Assembly: GCF_001293465.1 (NCBI RefSeq)
Contig: NZ_JSYZ01000028.1
Span: 29,095 to 93,094 of the forward strand
Direction of reading: 5' to 3'
DNA: 64,000 bases
Source of the DNA: Pseudomonas asplenii
GTDB taxonomy: Bacteria; Pseudomonadota; Gammaproteobacteria; Pseudomonadales; Pseudomonadaceae
Shown here: positions 55,822 through 64,000 of the stretch, piece by piece
How positions within the stretch are numbered: position 1 is the stretch's first letter
How the letters are laid out: each line of letters opens with the position of its first letter
Notes under the pieces: model-generated
Told to the model about the DNA's origin: nothing
Seen by the model: the letters and a program-made list of their open reading frames with translations, nothing else
Database searches by the model: none
Made by a program: the position numbers and the translations under genes

Positions 55822-56918
55822 CGCTCGTCCGCCTTGTGGACCAGGGTCACGCTGGCCCCGTCGCTGAGGAAGGCGCCTCCGCTGCGCACGATCCGTGCCT
55901 GCTCGGTCAGCCCGGCGACGATTTCCACGGCCCGCCCGCGCCGGCGCCCGACTTCCACCCCCTGCTGGGTGACATGCATGTCCTCGCCCAGCACGAACAC
56001 ATAGGAGCGGCCATCGCGCAGGACCACGGCGGTATCCGGAACGGTCAGCGCCGCGCGGTCGGCCAGCTCGATGCGGCCGCTGGCATACATGCCGGCCCGT
56101 GCCGATGAGTCGCCGGGCAAGGAGACATAGACCAGCGCGCGGCTGGTCTTGCTGTCCAGCACCGGCGCAACCAGGCGCACCCGCCCCCGCACCTGCGTGC
56201 CATCCGGCAGTTCCAGCTCGGCGGATTGTCCGGCGCGTACCTGCGGCAACTGCCGCGCATCGAGTTCGGCCTGCCATTCGACGCGACCGGCGCGGATCAT
56301 CCGGAACAATTCGCTGCCGGCGGCCACCACATCGCCGAGCAAAGCCTTGCGCCCGGAGATGATGCCATCGTCCACGGCGACGATACGGGTCTGCGCGAGC
56401 CGGATGCGGGTGCTGCGCAGATCGGCGTTCGCCGACGCCAGATTGGCCTCGGCGGTCTGTACCTTGACCCGGTACTCCTCCAGTTGCTGCTCCGACAAGG
56501 CGCCGCTCTGCCCGACCACCGCCGCGCGCCGCTCGTTGGAGCGTGCCTCCTGCAACTGTGCGGCCGCCTGGGCCACCGCGGCTTTCTGCTTGTTTTCGTC
56601 GGCCTGCACACTGGCATCGGCCAGGGTGGCCAGGACCTGCCCCTTGCGCACCCGGTCGCCGATATCGGCGTTCAGGCTGGCGATGCGCAAACTGCCGGTC
56701 TCGGCGCTGATCAGCACCTCCTGCCAGGGCGCGAGGGCTCCGCTGGCCACCAGCACCTGTGGCCAGTCTTCACGGCGCGGCTGCACCGCCTCGACGCTCA
56801 GGCTGGTAGCCACCACGGGCGTGGCCGCCGGTGCCGGCGCGGCGCGACCGAAGAGCAGCCATCCCGAGAGCGCGAGCCCAGCCAGTGCCAGCAGGCCATG
56901 GCCTGCCGTCAGCCTCAT
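55818..56918 (-). CDS. RND periplasmic membrane-fusion protein
   Basis: The 366-residue adaptor has an N-terminal anchor (HGLLALAGLALSGWLLFG), a lipoyl/hairpin core (GSLRIASLNADIGDRVRKGQ, alpha-hairpin of A/E/Q-rich repeats, then VDDGIISGRKALLGDVVAAG) and a beta-barrel region. It overlaps both neighbours by ATGA. It bridges the RND pump with the outer-membrane factor encoded just upstream. Confidence 0.9.
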   Translation of the reverse strand: MRLTAGHGLLALAGLALSGWLLFGRAAPAPAATPVVATSLSVEAVQPRREDWPQVLVASGALAPWQEVLISAETGSLRIASLNADIGDRVRKGQVLATLADASVQADENKQKAAVAQAAAQLQEARSNERRAAVVGQSGALSEQQLEEYRVKVQTAEANLASANADLRSTRIRLAQTRIVAVDDGIISGRKALLGDVVAAGSELFRMIRAGRVEWQAELDARQLPQVRAGQSAELELPDGTQVRGRVRLVAPVLDSKTSRALVYVSLPGDSSARAGMYASGRIELADRAALTVPDTAVVLRDGRSYVFVLGEDMHVTQQGVEVGRRRGRAVEIVAGLTEQARIVRSGGAFLSDGASVTLVHKADER

Positions 56919-58342
56919 GCCCCACCCCGCTTCGGCACTTCGCCCGCCAGCTCGTCGCGGTCCTGCCAGCCGCCGCCGAGGGCCTTGTACAGGGCGATCC
57001 AGTAGCGCACCTGGTTCTGTTGCAGGGTGATCAGTTCGATTTGCGCCGACAACGCCGAGCGGCGCGCCAGCTCGCGGTCGAGCAGGCTGGCATTGCCGGC
57101 CTGCCAGTTGCGATCGACGGCCTGGAAATACGCCTCGTAACCTTGCGTGGCGCGCCGGGCATCGGCCTCCGAGCGGCGCGCGGCGTCCAGGCGCACCAGC
57201 GATTGTTCGACCTCCAGCACGGCCGTGCGCAGGGTCTGCCGATAGGTTGCCAGGGCCGAGTCATAGCCGGCCCGGGCCGAGTCCACGGCCGCCCGCCGCT
57301 TGCCGCCATCGAACAGCGGGACACTGAGCTGCGGCCCCAGGCTCCAGGTTCGGCTGTATTGGCCGGTGGTGGTGCCCACGGCCAAGGAGCCGACCAGGCC
57401 AAGACTGGGCAGGCGGTCGGCCTGGGCGGCTCCGATCTGCGCATTGGCGGCCGCCAGTTCGCGTTCGCTGGCGGCCAGGTCCGGACGCTGGCGAACCAGG
57501 TTGGCGGGCACTTCCCGCACATCCAGCAAGGCCGGCTCCGGCAGGCGCGGCGGCAGATCGCCGAGCACTTCACGCACCTTGTCCTCACTGCTGCCGGACA
57601 GGGCCACCAGGCTCTTGAGCAGCACATCGCAGGCGCTTTGCTGATTGGTCAGGGTTGCGAGGCTCGCAGCGGCACTGGCATCGGCCAGTGCGGCATCGGC
57701 GGCAGAGGTGAAACCGGCCTGGTGCGACAGCCGGGTCAGGCGCGCGGTCTGTTCCTGGGATTGCGCCTGGTCGCGGTAGGCGTTGACCAACAGCTGACAG
57801 CCGCGGTACTGCACGAAGTCATCACCGACCTCAGCCGCCAGGGATACCCTGGCGTCATGCCAGTCATCGACCCGGGCCTGCAGCAGATGGCGCGAAGCTT
57901 CGTCGCTGCGGCGCAGCTTGCCGAACAGGTCCAGTTCCCAGCTCGCATCGAGGGTCGCCCCGGAGGTGCTGCCGACCTTGTTCAGGGCACGCTGGCTGAC
58001 GCCGGCCCGCGCCTTGCTCAAGCCGCCGTTGAGTTGCGGCCGGCCATCGGCCAGGCTGCCGTCCAGGGTCGCACGGGCCTGGGCGATGCGGGCCAACGCC
58101 TGGTCGAGGGACGGGCTGTCGGCCTCGGCCAGGCGCAGCAGCGCCGCCAGTGCCGGGTCGTTGAACTGCCGCCACCAGTCGTCCAGCCCCACCACCGAAG
58201 CGCCATGGGGCAGCGGCGCATACCAGCGGCTCGCCACCTTCACCTGTGGCCGCTGGTAGTCCGGACCCAGGGTGCAGCCGCCCAGCAGCGCCGCGCACAG
58301 CACGGGCAGCAGCAAGCGGGCAGCAGGTTTGGCGATAGGCAT
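56915..58342 (-). CDS. Outer-membrane factor lipoprotein, NodT/OprM-type
   Basis: The 475-residue protein starts MPIAKPAARLLLPVLCAALL at ATG 58342 with lipobox LGGC (cysteine near residue 23), then GPDYQRPQV typical of the NodT family and two TolC-like repeats (ARIAQARATLDGSLADGRPQ; ELAAANAQIGAAQADRLPSL). It should form the outer-membrane channel for the RND pump and perhaps for MacAB. GAGAGCG lies just before the start. There is a 205-base gap to macB upstream. Confidence 0.9.
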   Translation of the reverse strand: MPIAKPAARLLLPVLCAALLGGCTLGPDYQRPQVKVASRWYAPLPHGASVVGLDDWWRQFNDPALAALLRLAEADSPSLDQALARIAQARATLDGSLADGRPQLNGGLSKARAGVSQRALNKVGSTSGATLDASWELDLFGKLRRSDEASRHLLQARVDDWHDARVSLAAEVGDDFVQYRGCQLLVNAYRDQAQSQEQTARLTRLSHQAGFTSAADAALADASAAASLATLTNQQSACDVLLKSLVALSGSSEDKVREVLGDLPPRLPEPALLDVREVPANLVRQRPDLAASERELAAANAQIGAAQADRLPSLGLVGSLAVGTTTGQYSRTWSLGPQLSVPLFDGGKRRAAVDSARAGYDSALATYRQTLRTAVLEVEQSLVRLDAARRSEADARRATQGYEAYFQAVDRNWQAGNASLLDRELARRSALSAQIELITLQQNQVRYWIALYKALGGGWQDRDELAGEVPKRGGA

Positions 58343-58547
58343 AACGCTCTCGCAGACTCCGAGCACAGGTGTCAGGGGAAATGAGGACATCGGGTCAATA
58401 CGGGGACGGGCACGGGAACCGCGCCCGCCCTGCCACATCGCCCTTTCGTGGCCTGCATTTAACCCCAGCGACAGTGGCCTGTCTGGCATGGGAAATGGGG
58501 ACATTCCGGGGCGCCGGGCAGGAGCCGCGCGAGCTCCTGCGGTTCGC

Positions 58548-60509
58548 TCAATCGCGTGCCAATGCCTCGATCGGGTTGAGCCGGGCGGCATTGCGCGCCG
58601 GCACGAAGCCGAACACGATGCCGATCAGCGTCGAACAGATGAAGGCGGTGACGATCGAGCTGAGCGAGAACACCATCTTCCATTCCTTGACCAGCAGCGA
58701 GAACACATAGCCGATCCCGAACGACAGGCTGATGCCGATGATCCCGCCGAGCAGGCAGACCATCACCGCCTCCACCAGGAACTGCTGGCGGATATCCGAC
58801 TGGCGCGCCCCCACCGCCATGCGGATGCCGATTTCGCGGGTTCGTTCGGTCACCGACACCAGCATGATGTTCATCACGCCGATACCGCCCACCGCCAGGG
58901 AAATCACCGCGATCAAGGACAACAGCAGGGCCAGCGACTGGCTGGTCTTCTGTACGGTCTGCATGACGCTGTCGAGGTTGTAGGTGAAGAAGTCCTTGGT
59001 GCCGTGACGCCTTTCCATCAGCTTGTTGATGTTGTCCTCGACCACCTTGCTCGGCTGCCCGTCCCTGGCCCGCACCGTGATGCTGTCCAGGAAGCGCTGG
59101 CCCAGTACGCGACCGGAAGCGGTTTCGAAGGGCATCCAGATGTTCAGGCTCTTGCTGGTGTTGAAAATGCTCTTCCTGTCCTCGGTCACGCCGATCACCG
59201 TGCACGGCAGGTTGTCCACCAGGATCACCTGGCCCAGCGGGTCCGCCGAGGCGCCGAACAGGCGGATGCGGGTGTTGTGATCGATCACCACCACCTGGGC
59301 CTGGCGCCGGGCGTCATCCTGGTTGAACGGTACCCCCAGGCCCATCTTGATGCCACGCACCTGGAAGTAGCTGGGGCTGACCCCGCTGACGGTCGCCGTC
59401 ACATCGATATTGCGGTAACGCACCAGCAGGCTGCGCCCGATGTTCGGCGAGGCACTGTCGATGTAGTACTCGCTGTTGAGGGCCGCCACATCGGAAAGCG
59501 CCAGGGTTTCGATGGACCCCGCCTTGTTGTCGCCGAAGTCGTTGCCGGGGAAGATCTCGATGGTGTTGCTGCCGATCGCCTGGATATCCTTGAGCACGTA
59601 CTCCTTGGCCCCCTCGCCGATCGCCACGATCGACACCACCGAAGTGATGCCGATGATGATCCCGAGCATGGTCAGCAAGGTGCGCATGCGGTGCGAGATC
59701 AGCGCCACCCAGGCCATCACGAAAGCCTCCTGGAACAGTGCGAGAGCGGCCATCAGGCGGTTGCCCTGCCGGGGCTTGGCCGGTGGGCGCTGCGCGGTTT
59801 TCCCGCCCTCCACCGGACGATTCGGGTTGGGCCGGTCACTGACGATCTCGCCGTCGCGGATCTCGATGATACGCTCGGCATGGGCAGCGACCTTATCATC
59901 GTGGGTGACCAGGATCACCGTGTGCCCGGCCGCATGCAGCTCCAGCAGGATCTTCATCACCTCCTTGCCGCTGGCGCTGTCCAGGGCCCCGGTGGGTTCG
60001 TCGGCGAGAATGATTTCGCCGCCGTTCATCAGGGCCCTGGCGATACTGACCCGCTGCTGCTGGCCACCGGACAGTTGGTTGGGGCGGTGCTCCAGGTGCG
60101 CCGCCAGTCCCAGGCGTTCAAGCAGTTCATGGGCACGGCTGTTGCGCCTGCTCTCACCGGTGCCGGCGTAGACCGCCGGCATTTCCACGTTCTGGCTGGC
60201 CGCCAGGTGCGGCAACAGGTGATAGCGCTGGAAAATGAAACCGAAGTGATCGCGACGCAGTTGCGCCAGCTCATCGTCCGTCAGGCTGCCGGTTTCGCGC
60301 CCGTCGACCTTGTAGCTGCCGGTGTTGGCCTGGTCCAGGCAGCCGAGCACGTTCATCAGGGTCGACTTGCCGGAGCCGGAGGCGCCGGTGATCGCCACCA
60401 GTTCACCGGCATTGATCGTCAGGTTGATGTCCTTGAGCGCGACGAAGTCCTTCTCGCCGGCGACGAAACGGCGGGTAATCCCCTTGAGTTCCAACAGAGG
60501 CCGGCTCAT
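58548..60509 (-). CDS. macB: MacB-type ABC exporter (ATPase-permease fusion)
   Basis: The 653-residue protein fuses an N-terminal ATPase (Walker A TGASGSGKSTLMN, signature LSGGQQQRVSIARAL, Walker B IILADEPTGALD) to a MacB periplasmic core and four membrane helices (MLGIIIGITSVVSIVAIGEG and the three near the C-terminus). It starts two bases after the macA stop. In Pseudomonas lipopeptide clusters MacAB pairs beside the last synthetase export the lipopeptide. Confidence 0.92.
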   Translation of the reverse strand: MSRPLLELKGITRRFVAGEKDFVALKDINLTINAGELVAITGASGSGKSTLMNVLGCLDQANTGSYKVDGRETGSLTDDELAQLRRDHFGFIFQRYHLLPHLAASQNVEMPAVYAGTGESRRNSRAHELLERLGLAAHLEHRPNQLSGGQQQRVSIARALMNGGEIILADEPTGALDSASGKEVMKILLELHAAGHTVILVTHDDKVAAHAERIIEIRDGEIVSDRPNPNRPVEGGKTAQRPPAKPRQGNRLMAALALFQEAFVMAWVALISHRMRTLLTMLGIIIGITSVVSIVAIGEGAKEYVLKDIQAIGSNTIEIFPGNDFGDNKAGSIETLALSDVAALNSEYYIDSASPNIGRSLLVRYRNIDVTATVSGVSPSYFQVRGIKMGLGVPFNQDDARRQAQVVVIDHNTRIRLFGASADPLGQVILVDNLPCTVIGVTEDRKSIFNTSKSLNIWMPFETASGRVLGQRFLDSITVRARDGQPSKVVEDNINKLMERRHGTKDFFTYNLDSVMQTVQKTSQSLALLLSLIAVISLAVGGIGVMNIMLVSVTERTREIGIRMAVGARQSDIRQQFLVEAVMVCLLGGIIGISLSFGIGYVFSLLVKEWKMVFSLSSIVTAFICSTLIGIVFGFVPARNAARLNPIEALARD

Positions 60510-60511
60510 GG

Positions 60512-61669
60512 TCAGGCCCCCGCTACCGCAGGTGTCGCGGACGGCTCGCCAATGACCACCTTGTCACCCTCGGCCAGGCCGGTCTTGATCTCCACCCGGA
60601 CATTGTTGTTGATGCCGGTCTGCACGTTGCGCACCTGGGCCTGGCCCTGCGCGTCGAGTACCCGCACCGGGAACGTGCCGTCCTTGTTCTTCTCGCCCAG
60701 GGCCGCGACCGGCACCGTCAGTACCTCCTTGGCCCGGTCACGCACGATATGCACCTGGGCGGTCATGGAAATGCGCAGGCGGTGATCGGGGTTCGGCACA
60801 TCGAACAAGGCGTTGTAGAACACCGCGGTATTCTGCTTGGGCGTACCGGCGGTCTGGGTTTCCAGGAAGTTCTGCGGTGCCGGCTCGGTCCCCCTCAGCT
60901 TGGCGTAGTAGCGCTTGTCGACATCCCCCAGAATGGTGAAATACACCTCCTGACCCGGGCTGATATGAATCACGTCGGCCTCGGAGACCTGGGCCTTGAT
61001 GGTCATGGTGTCCAGGTCGGCGAGCTTGAGGATCACCGGCGCCAGCTGGTTGGCGATCACGGTCTGGCCTTCCTGGGTGACGATGCCCACCACGTCGCCG
61101 CTAATGGGCGCGACGATACGGGTGTAGCCCAGGTTGACCCTGGCGGTTTCCACCTGGATCCGCGCATCCCTGATCTGGGCCTCCAGCGACAGCAGGTTGG
61201 CGGTCCGGACCTCGAAGTTCGATTGTGCGGTCTCGAAGTCCTGCTTGGAAATCGCATCGTCCTCGCGCAATTGCTTGTAGCGCTCGTAGGTGGACTTGGC
61301 ATCCTTGAGCTGCGCCGCCGCCGCCTGTTTCTGCGCGGTCAGGTTCTGTTCATTGACCTGCGCCTGGCGCAGGGCGTTCTGCAGCACCACCGGGTCGATT
61401 TCCGCCAGCCACTGGCCCTCCTTGACCTTGTCGCCCAGCTTCACCTTCAGGGACTTGAGCTGGCCGGACACCTGCGCGCCGACATCGACCTGCCTGATGC
61501 CCTGCAGCACCCCGCTGGCCAGGACGGAGTTCTCGATGTCCGTGCGTTCGACACTGGCGGTCAGATACTCCGGCGGTTTGGCCGGTGCCTGGACGCTGTA
61601 GAACACGATCGCCGCCAGGACCAGCAGCACTGTCACGATTACCACTTTGCGAAACTTCAACTTTTTCAT
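60512..61669 (-). CDS. macA: MacA-type periplasmic adaptor
   Basis: The 385-residue adaptor has a single N-terminal helix (VVIVTVLLVLAAIVFYSVQA), the MacA phrase VDVGAQVSGQLKSLKVKLGD, a long alpha-hairpin (NEQNLTAQKQAAAAQLKDAK), and a barrel domain. It is 64 bases downstream of the NRPS stop and two bases before macB, so it is likely transcribed with the synthetase and MacB. Confidence 0.92.
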   Translation of the reverse strand: MKKLKFRKVVIVTVLLVLAAIVFYSVQAPAKPPEYLTASVERTDIENSVLASGVLQGIRQVDVGAQVSGQLKSLKVKLGDKVKEGQWLAEIDPVVLQNALRQAQVNEQNLTAQKQAAAAQLKDAKSTYERYKQLREDDAISKQDFETAQSNFEVRTANLLSLEAQIRDARIQVETARVNLGYTRIVAPISGDVVGIVTQEGQTVIANQLAPVILKLADLDTMTIKAQVSEADVIHISPGQEVYFTILGDVDKRYYAKLRGTEPAPQNFLETQTAGTPKQNTAVFYNALFDVPNPDHRLRISMTAQVHIVRDRAKEVLTVPVAALGEKNKDGTFPVRVLDAQGQAQVRNVQTGINNNVRVEIKTGLAEGDKVVIGEPSATPAVAGA

Positions 61670-61733
61670 AGAAAGCCACGAATGCGTTGGAGGTTGACCC
61701 GGCGACCTCGCCGCCGGATTTCAAGAGGTTGGG

Positions 61734-64000
61734 TTAATGGAAGCTTCGCCACCAGCTCGCCAGATGCTGCACATGTGGCGCCTTGAGGATGGTGAAATGG
61801 TTACCCGGCCCACGCCATACGGTGAGGTCCGGGGCACAACGCCGCCAGCCGTTGACCATGGCCTGCTGCTCGCGCTGGTTGCCCGCCGCGTCCAGCACCG
61901 GGTCATCGGCCAGCACCAGGCGCACGGGGCCGGTATAGACCGCCGACGGCTGGTAACGGGTGCGCAAGGCCGAACCGAAGGCCCGTACCGGTCCGCGCAT
62001 CGAGTCCGGTGCCGAGCGTTGCGGCAGCAGCCCGGCGCGAACCATGCCGGCATGCAACAGCTGCAATTGACCGGCATCGCCCTGTGCCTCGAAGGCGGCC
62101 CGGTCGATTTCCATCGATTTGCCCGCTGCCAGTTGCATGGTCTCGATCAGGCGTTCCAGCACACCGATCGACGTGTAGGGCCTGCCGACCACACCGTTGC
62201 CGCCTGGCGATTCGCTGTCGACCAGGGTCAACGAGGCCACCTCGCGCCCCCGCGCCGCCAGGCGCAGGGCCATCTCGAACACCACCCAGCCGCCGAAGGA
62301 ATGGCCGAGCAGGTGCACCGGTCCTTCGGGTTGCACACTGTCGATCGCCCGCAGGTAGGCCTCGGCGGCAATTTCCACCGAACCGTACGGCACCGTGCGG
62401 CCATCCAGCCCGCGCGGTTGCAGGCCATGGATCGGCCAATGCGCACCGAACGCGTCGGTCAGGCCGATAAAGCCCGTGACGCTGTCGCCGGCCCCCGGTA
62501 CGCAGAACACCGGCGTGTGATCGCCGCGCCCGCCCTGGATCGTCAGCAACGGCTGGTGCTTGGCGCGCACTGGCGCCGAACGCCCGGCCAGCGCAGCCAA
62601 CGCCGTATTGAGCGCCCCTGCGAGGCCCTGGATATGCGGTGCCTGCATCAGGCTCTGGTGATCGCCTGCGACCTCGATACGCTGCAGCTGGCTGCGCGGC
62701 AGCACAGCGTCCCACCCCAGGTAACCGTCATGAGGCACGGCATCGTGGGCCAGCTCGGTGGCGGTGAACAGGTGCACCGGTACGCTGGTGGGGAACACGG
62801 TGTAGTGGGCCTGGGCATGCCCGTGGGCCACCTCGCGATCCAGGTACCGCCACAGAGACTCGGCCTCGTACACGGCGAGTTCCGGCGGCAATACGCCCTG
62901 CTCGCGGCAATGTTGCAGGAGCCCTTCGAAATCGAAGTCCTGTAGCCTTGAACGCACCACGTCCAGTGCCGCCAGCGTTTCCTCGCTCACCCCCTGGGCA
63001 TTCCAGAACGATTCACAGCGTTCCAGCAGATGCTGGCGATGCGCGCTGTGCGGACTCCAGCGCTCGCGGCCCTGATCCACCAGGCGCGGCATGTAGGTAT
63101 CGATCAGGCCGACAAACTCCACCTCCTCGTCCAGGCTTTCCAACTGGATGGCGATCTCGTAGGCCAGCAAGCCGCCGAACGACCAGCCGGCCAGACGATA
63201 AGGCCCTTGCGGCTGGACGCTGCGCATCAGGTTCAACAGACGGCTCGCCAGGCATTCCAGGGTCTGCAACTGCGGCTGCCCGAGGGGAACGCCAGGCAGG
63301 CCATAGACCGGGATATCGCTGTCGATATGCTGGCCCAGGGTCGGGAAATACAGGTCCAGGCCGGTGAACTCGTGTACCAGGAACAACGGCCGTTGACTGC
63401 CGGTGGTGCGTACCGGCACCACTTGCTCAACCCCTGCGGGCTCGGCCCGGCTGCCCAGCAGGGCAGCCAACTGCGCGACCGTCGCGTGCTGGAACAACTC
63501 GGCCAGCGACAGGGACAAGCCGACGGCAGCCAGTTGGCTGACCAGTCGCACCGCCAGCAGCGAATGACCGCCGAGTTCGAAGAAGTGGTCATGCCGCCCC
63601 ACCCGTTCGACCTTGAGCAGTTCGGCCCAGAGTGCCGCCAATCGGCTTTCGACCTCGCCTTGCGGCGCCTCGTAGCCGCGGCTGACCAGCGCCTGGGCAT
63701 CCGGCACCGGCAACGCCTTGCGGTCCAGCTTGCCGTTGGCGGTCAGGGGCAAGGCATCAAGTTGCACGTAGGCCGCCGGCACCATGTACTCGGGCAACAA
63801 ACCTTGCAGGTAGCTGTGCAGCGCCTCCGCCGGGATCGACTCTCCGGTCGAGCTGATATAAGCCACCAGACGTTTGTCGCCCGGAACATCCTCGCGGCAC
63901 AGCACCACGCTTTCCCTGACCTCGGGATACTCGGCCAGGCGGGCTTCGATCTCGCCCAGTTCGACCCGGAAACCGCGAATCTTCACCTGGGCGTCATTGC
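61734..64000 (-). CDS. Lipopeptide NRPS C-terminus (A-PCP-TE-TE), 5' part outside the window
   Basis: Only the last 755 or so residues are present; the frame is open to base 64000. The visible order is the end of an A domain (NDAQVKIRGFRVELGEIE at the window edge, LPLTANGKLDRKAL), a carrier domain (HFFELGGHSLLAVRL), a first thioesterase (LAGWSFGGLLAYE), and a second thioesterase (LLGHSFGGWVVFE). Tandem thioesterases ending the last synthetase are typical of Pseudomonas cyclic lipopeptides. MacA and MacB follow directly. The peptide itself cannot be told from this fragment. Confidence 0.9.
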   Translation of the reverse strand, partial: NDAQVKIRGFRVELGEIEARLAEYPEVRESVVLCREDVPGDKRLVAYISSTGESIPAEALHSYLQGLLPEYMVPAAYVQLDALPLTANGKLDRKALPVPDAQALVSRGYEAPQGEVESRLAALWAELLKVERVGRHDHFFELGGHSLLAVRLVSQLAAVGLSLSLAELFQHATVAQLAALLGSRAEPAGVEQVVPVRTTGSQRPLFLVHEFTGLDLYFPTLGQHIDSDIPVYGLPGVPLGQPQLQTLECLASRLLNLMRSVQPQGPYRLAGWSFGGLLAYEIAIQLESLDEEVEFVGLIDTYMPRLVDQGRERWSPHSAHRQHLLERCESFWNAQGVSEETLAALDVVRSRLQDFDFEGLLQHCREQGVLPPELAVYEAESLWRYLDREVAHGHAQAHYTVFPTSVPVHLFTATELAHDAVPHDGYLGWDAVLPRSQLQRIEVAGDHQSLMQAPHIQGLAGALNTALAALAGRSAPVRAKHQPLLTIQGGRGDHTPVFCVPGAGDSVTGFIGLTDAFGAHWPIHGLQPRGLDGRTVPYGSVEIAAEAYLRAIDSVQPEGPVHLLGHSFGGWVVFEMALRLAARGREVASLTLVDSESPGGNGVVGRPYTSIGVLERLIETMQLAAGKSMEIDRAAFEAQGDAGQLQLLHAGMVRAGLLPQRSAPDSMRGPVRAFGSALRTRYQPSAVYTGPVRLVLADDPVLDAAGNQREQQAMVNGWRRCAPDLTVWRGPGNHFTILKAPHVQHLASWWRSFH

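Noticed and set aside
55822..56277. Upstream extension of the RND pump frame by about 150 codons
   Set aside because: The extension overlaps the fusion-protein gene in another frame; the standard RND start lies at 55821 in an ATGA overlap.

Overview
The window reads as chromosomal DNA of a fluorescent Pseudomonas. The base composition is GC-rich, the coding is dense with many ATGA or TGATG overlaps, REP-type palindromes are present, and the families are typical of the genus: LigD/Ku, a PagL-type deacylase, an acidic protein of the HPr-related kind, a Cys-rich small protein, and MacAB next to a lipopeptide synthetase. The arrangement at 49-64 kb (LuxR, LysE exporter, LuxI, LuxR-type activator, RND triplet, MacAB, tandem-thioesterase NRPS) resembles, from memory, the PcoR/PcoI-RfiA-corpeptin type loci of the P. 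corrugata/brassicacearum subgroup. No identity search could be run, so the species call is inference.

Layout. 1-9.7 kb: the end of a salicylate-derived thiazoline siderophore cluster (PchF-like NRPS cut by the window edge, then PchC, PchB, PchA and PchD-like), closed by a convergent TetR gene. 9.9-12.6 kb: lipoprotein, Cache histidine kinase, periplasmic binding protein. 12.8-16.4 kb: an apparently lower-GC patch of small orphan genes (cytochrome c, secreted Cys protein, membrane protein, DUF2971-like protein). 16.4-24.8 kb: a minus-strand cluster that I cannot match to a known pathway: two-domain glycosyltransferase, HemN-like radical SAM enzyme, two paralogous double alpha/beta-barrel proteins around an MFS carrier, and a P450 beyond a repeat element. 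25.4-28.8 kb: P1/DmpA aminopeptidase, APC permease and LuxR-type regulator.

29-38.8 kb: stress and DNA-repair genes, including a metallothionein and a 45-residue Cys-rich protein (both very short), an HPr-related acidic protein, DUF4142, PagL, DUF72, LigD and Ku, then an HD-GYP protein. 39-41 kb: a PAS-GGDEF-EAL protein. 41.3-49 kb: a LysR gene divergent from a seven-gene operon joining a branched-chain-amino-acid-type ABC importer to 2-aminothiazoline-4-carboxylate hydrolase and N-carbamoyl-amino-acid hydrolase, which suggests uptake of ATC and its conversion to cysteine.

49.3-64 kb: the quorum-sensing and lipopeptide block. A LuxR receptor and a LuxI synthase flank a LysE exporter, with a clear lux-box-like palindrome before luxI. 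A LuxR-family activator follows. Facing it on the other strand are the end of a lipopeptide NRPS with two thioesterases, MacA and MacB, and an outer-membrane factor, fusion protein and RND pump. The likely logic is that AHL signalling drives the activator, which drives lipopeptide synthesis and export. No tRNA, rRNA, CRISPR array or insertion sequence was seen.
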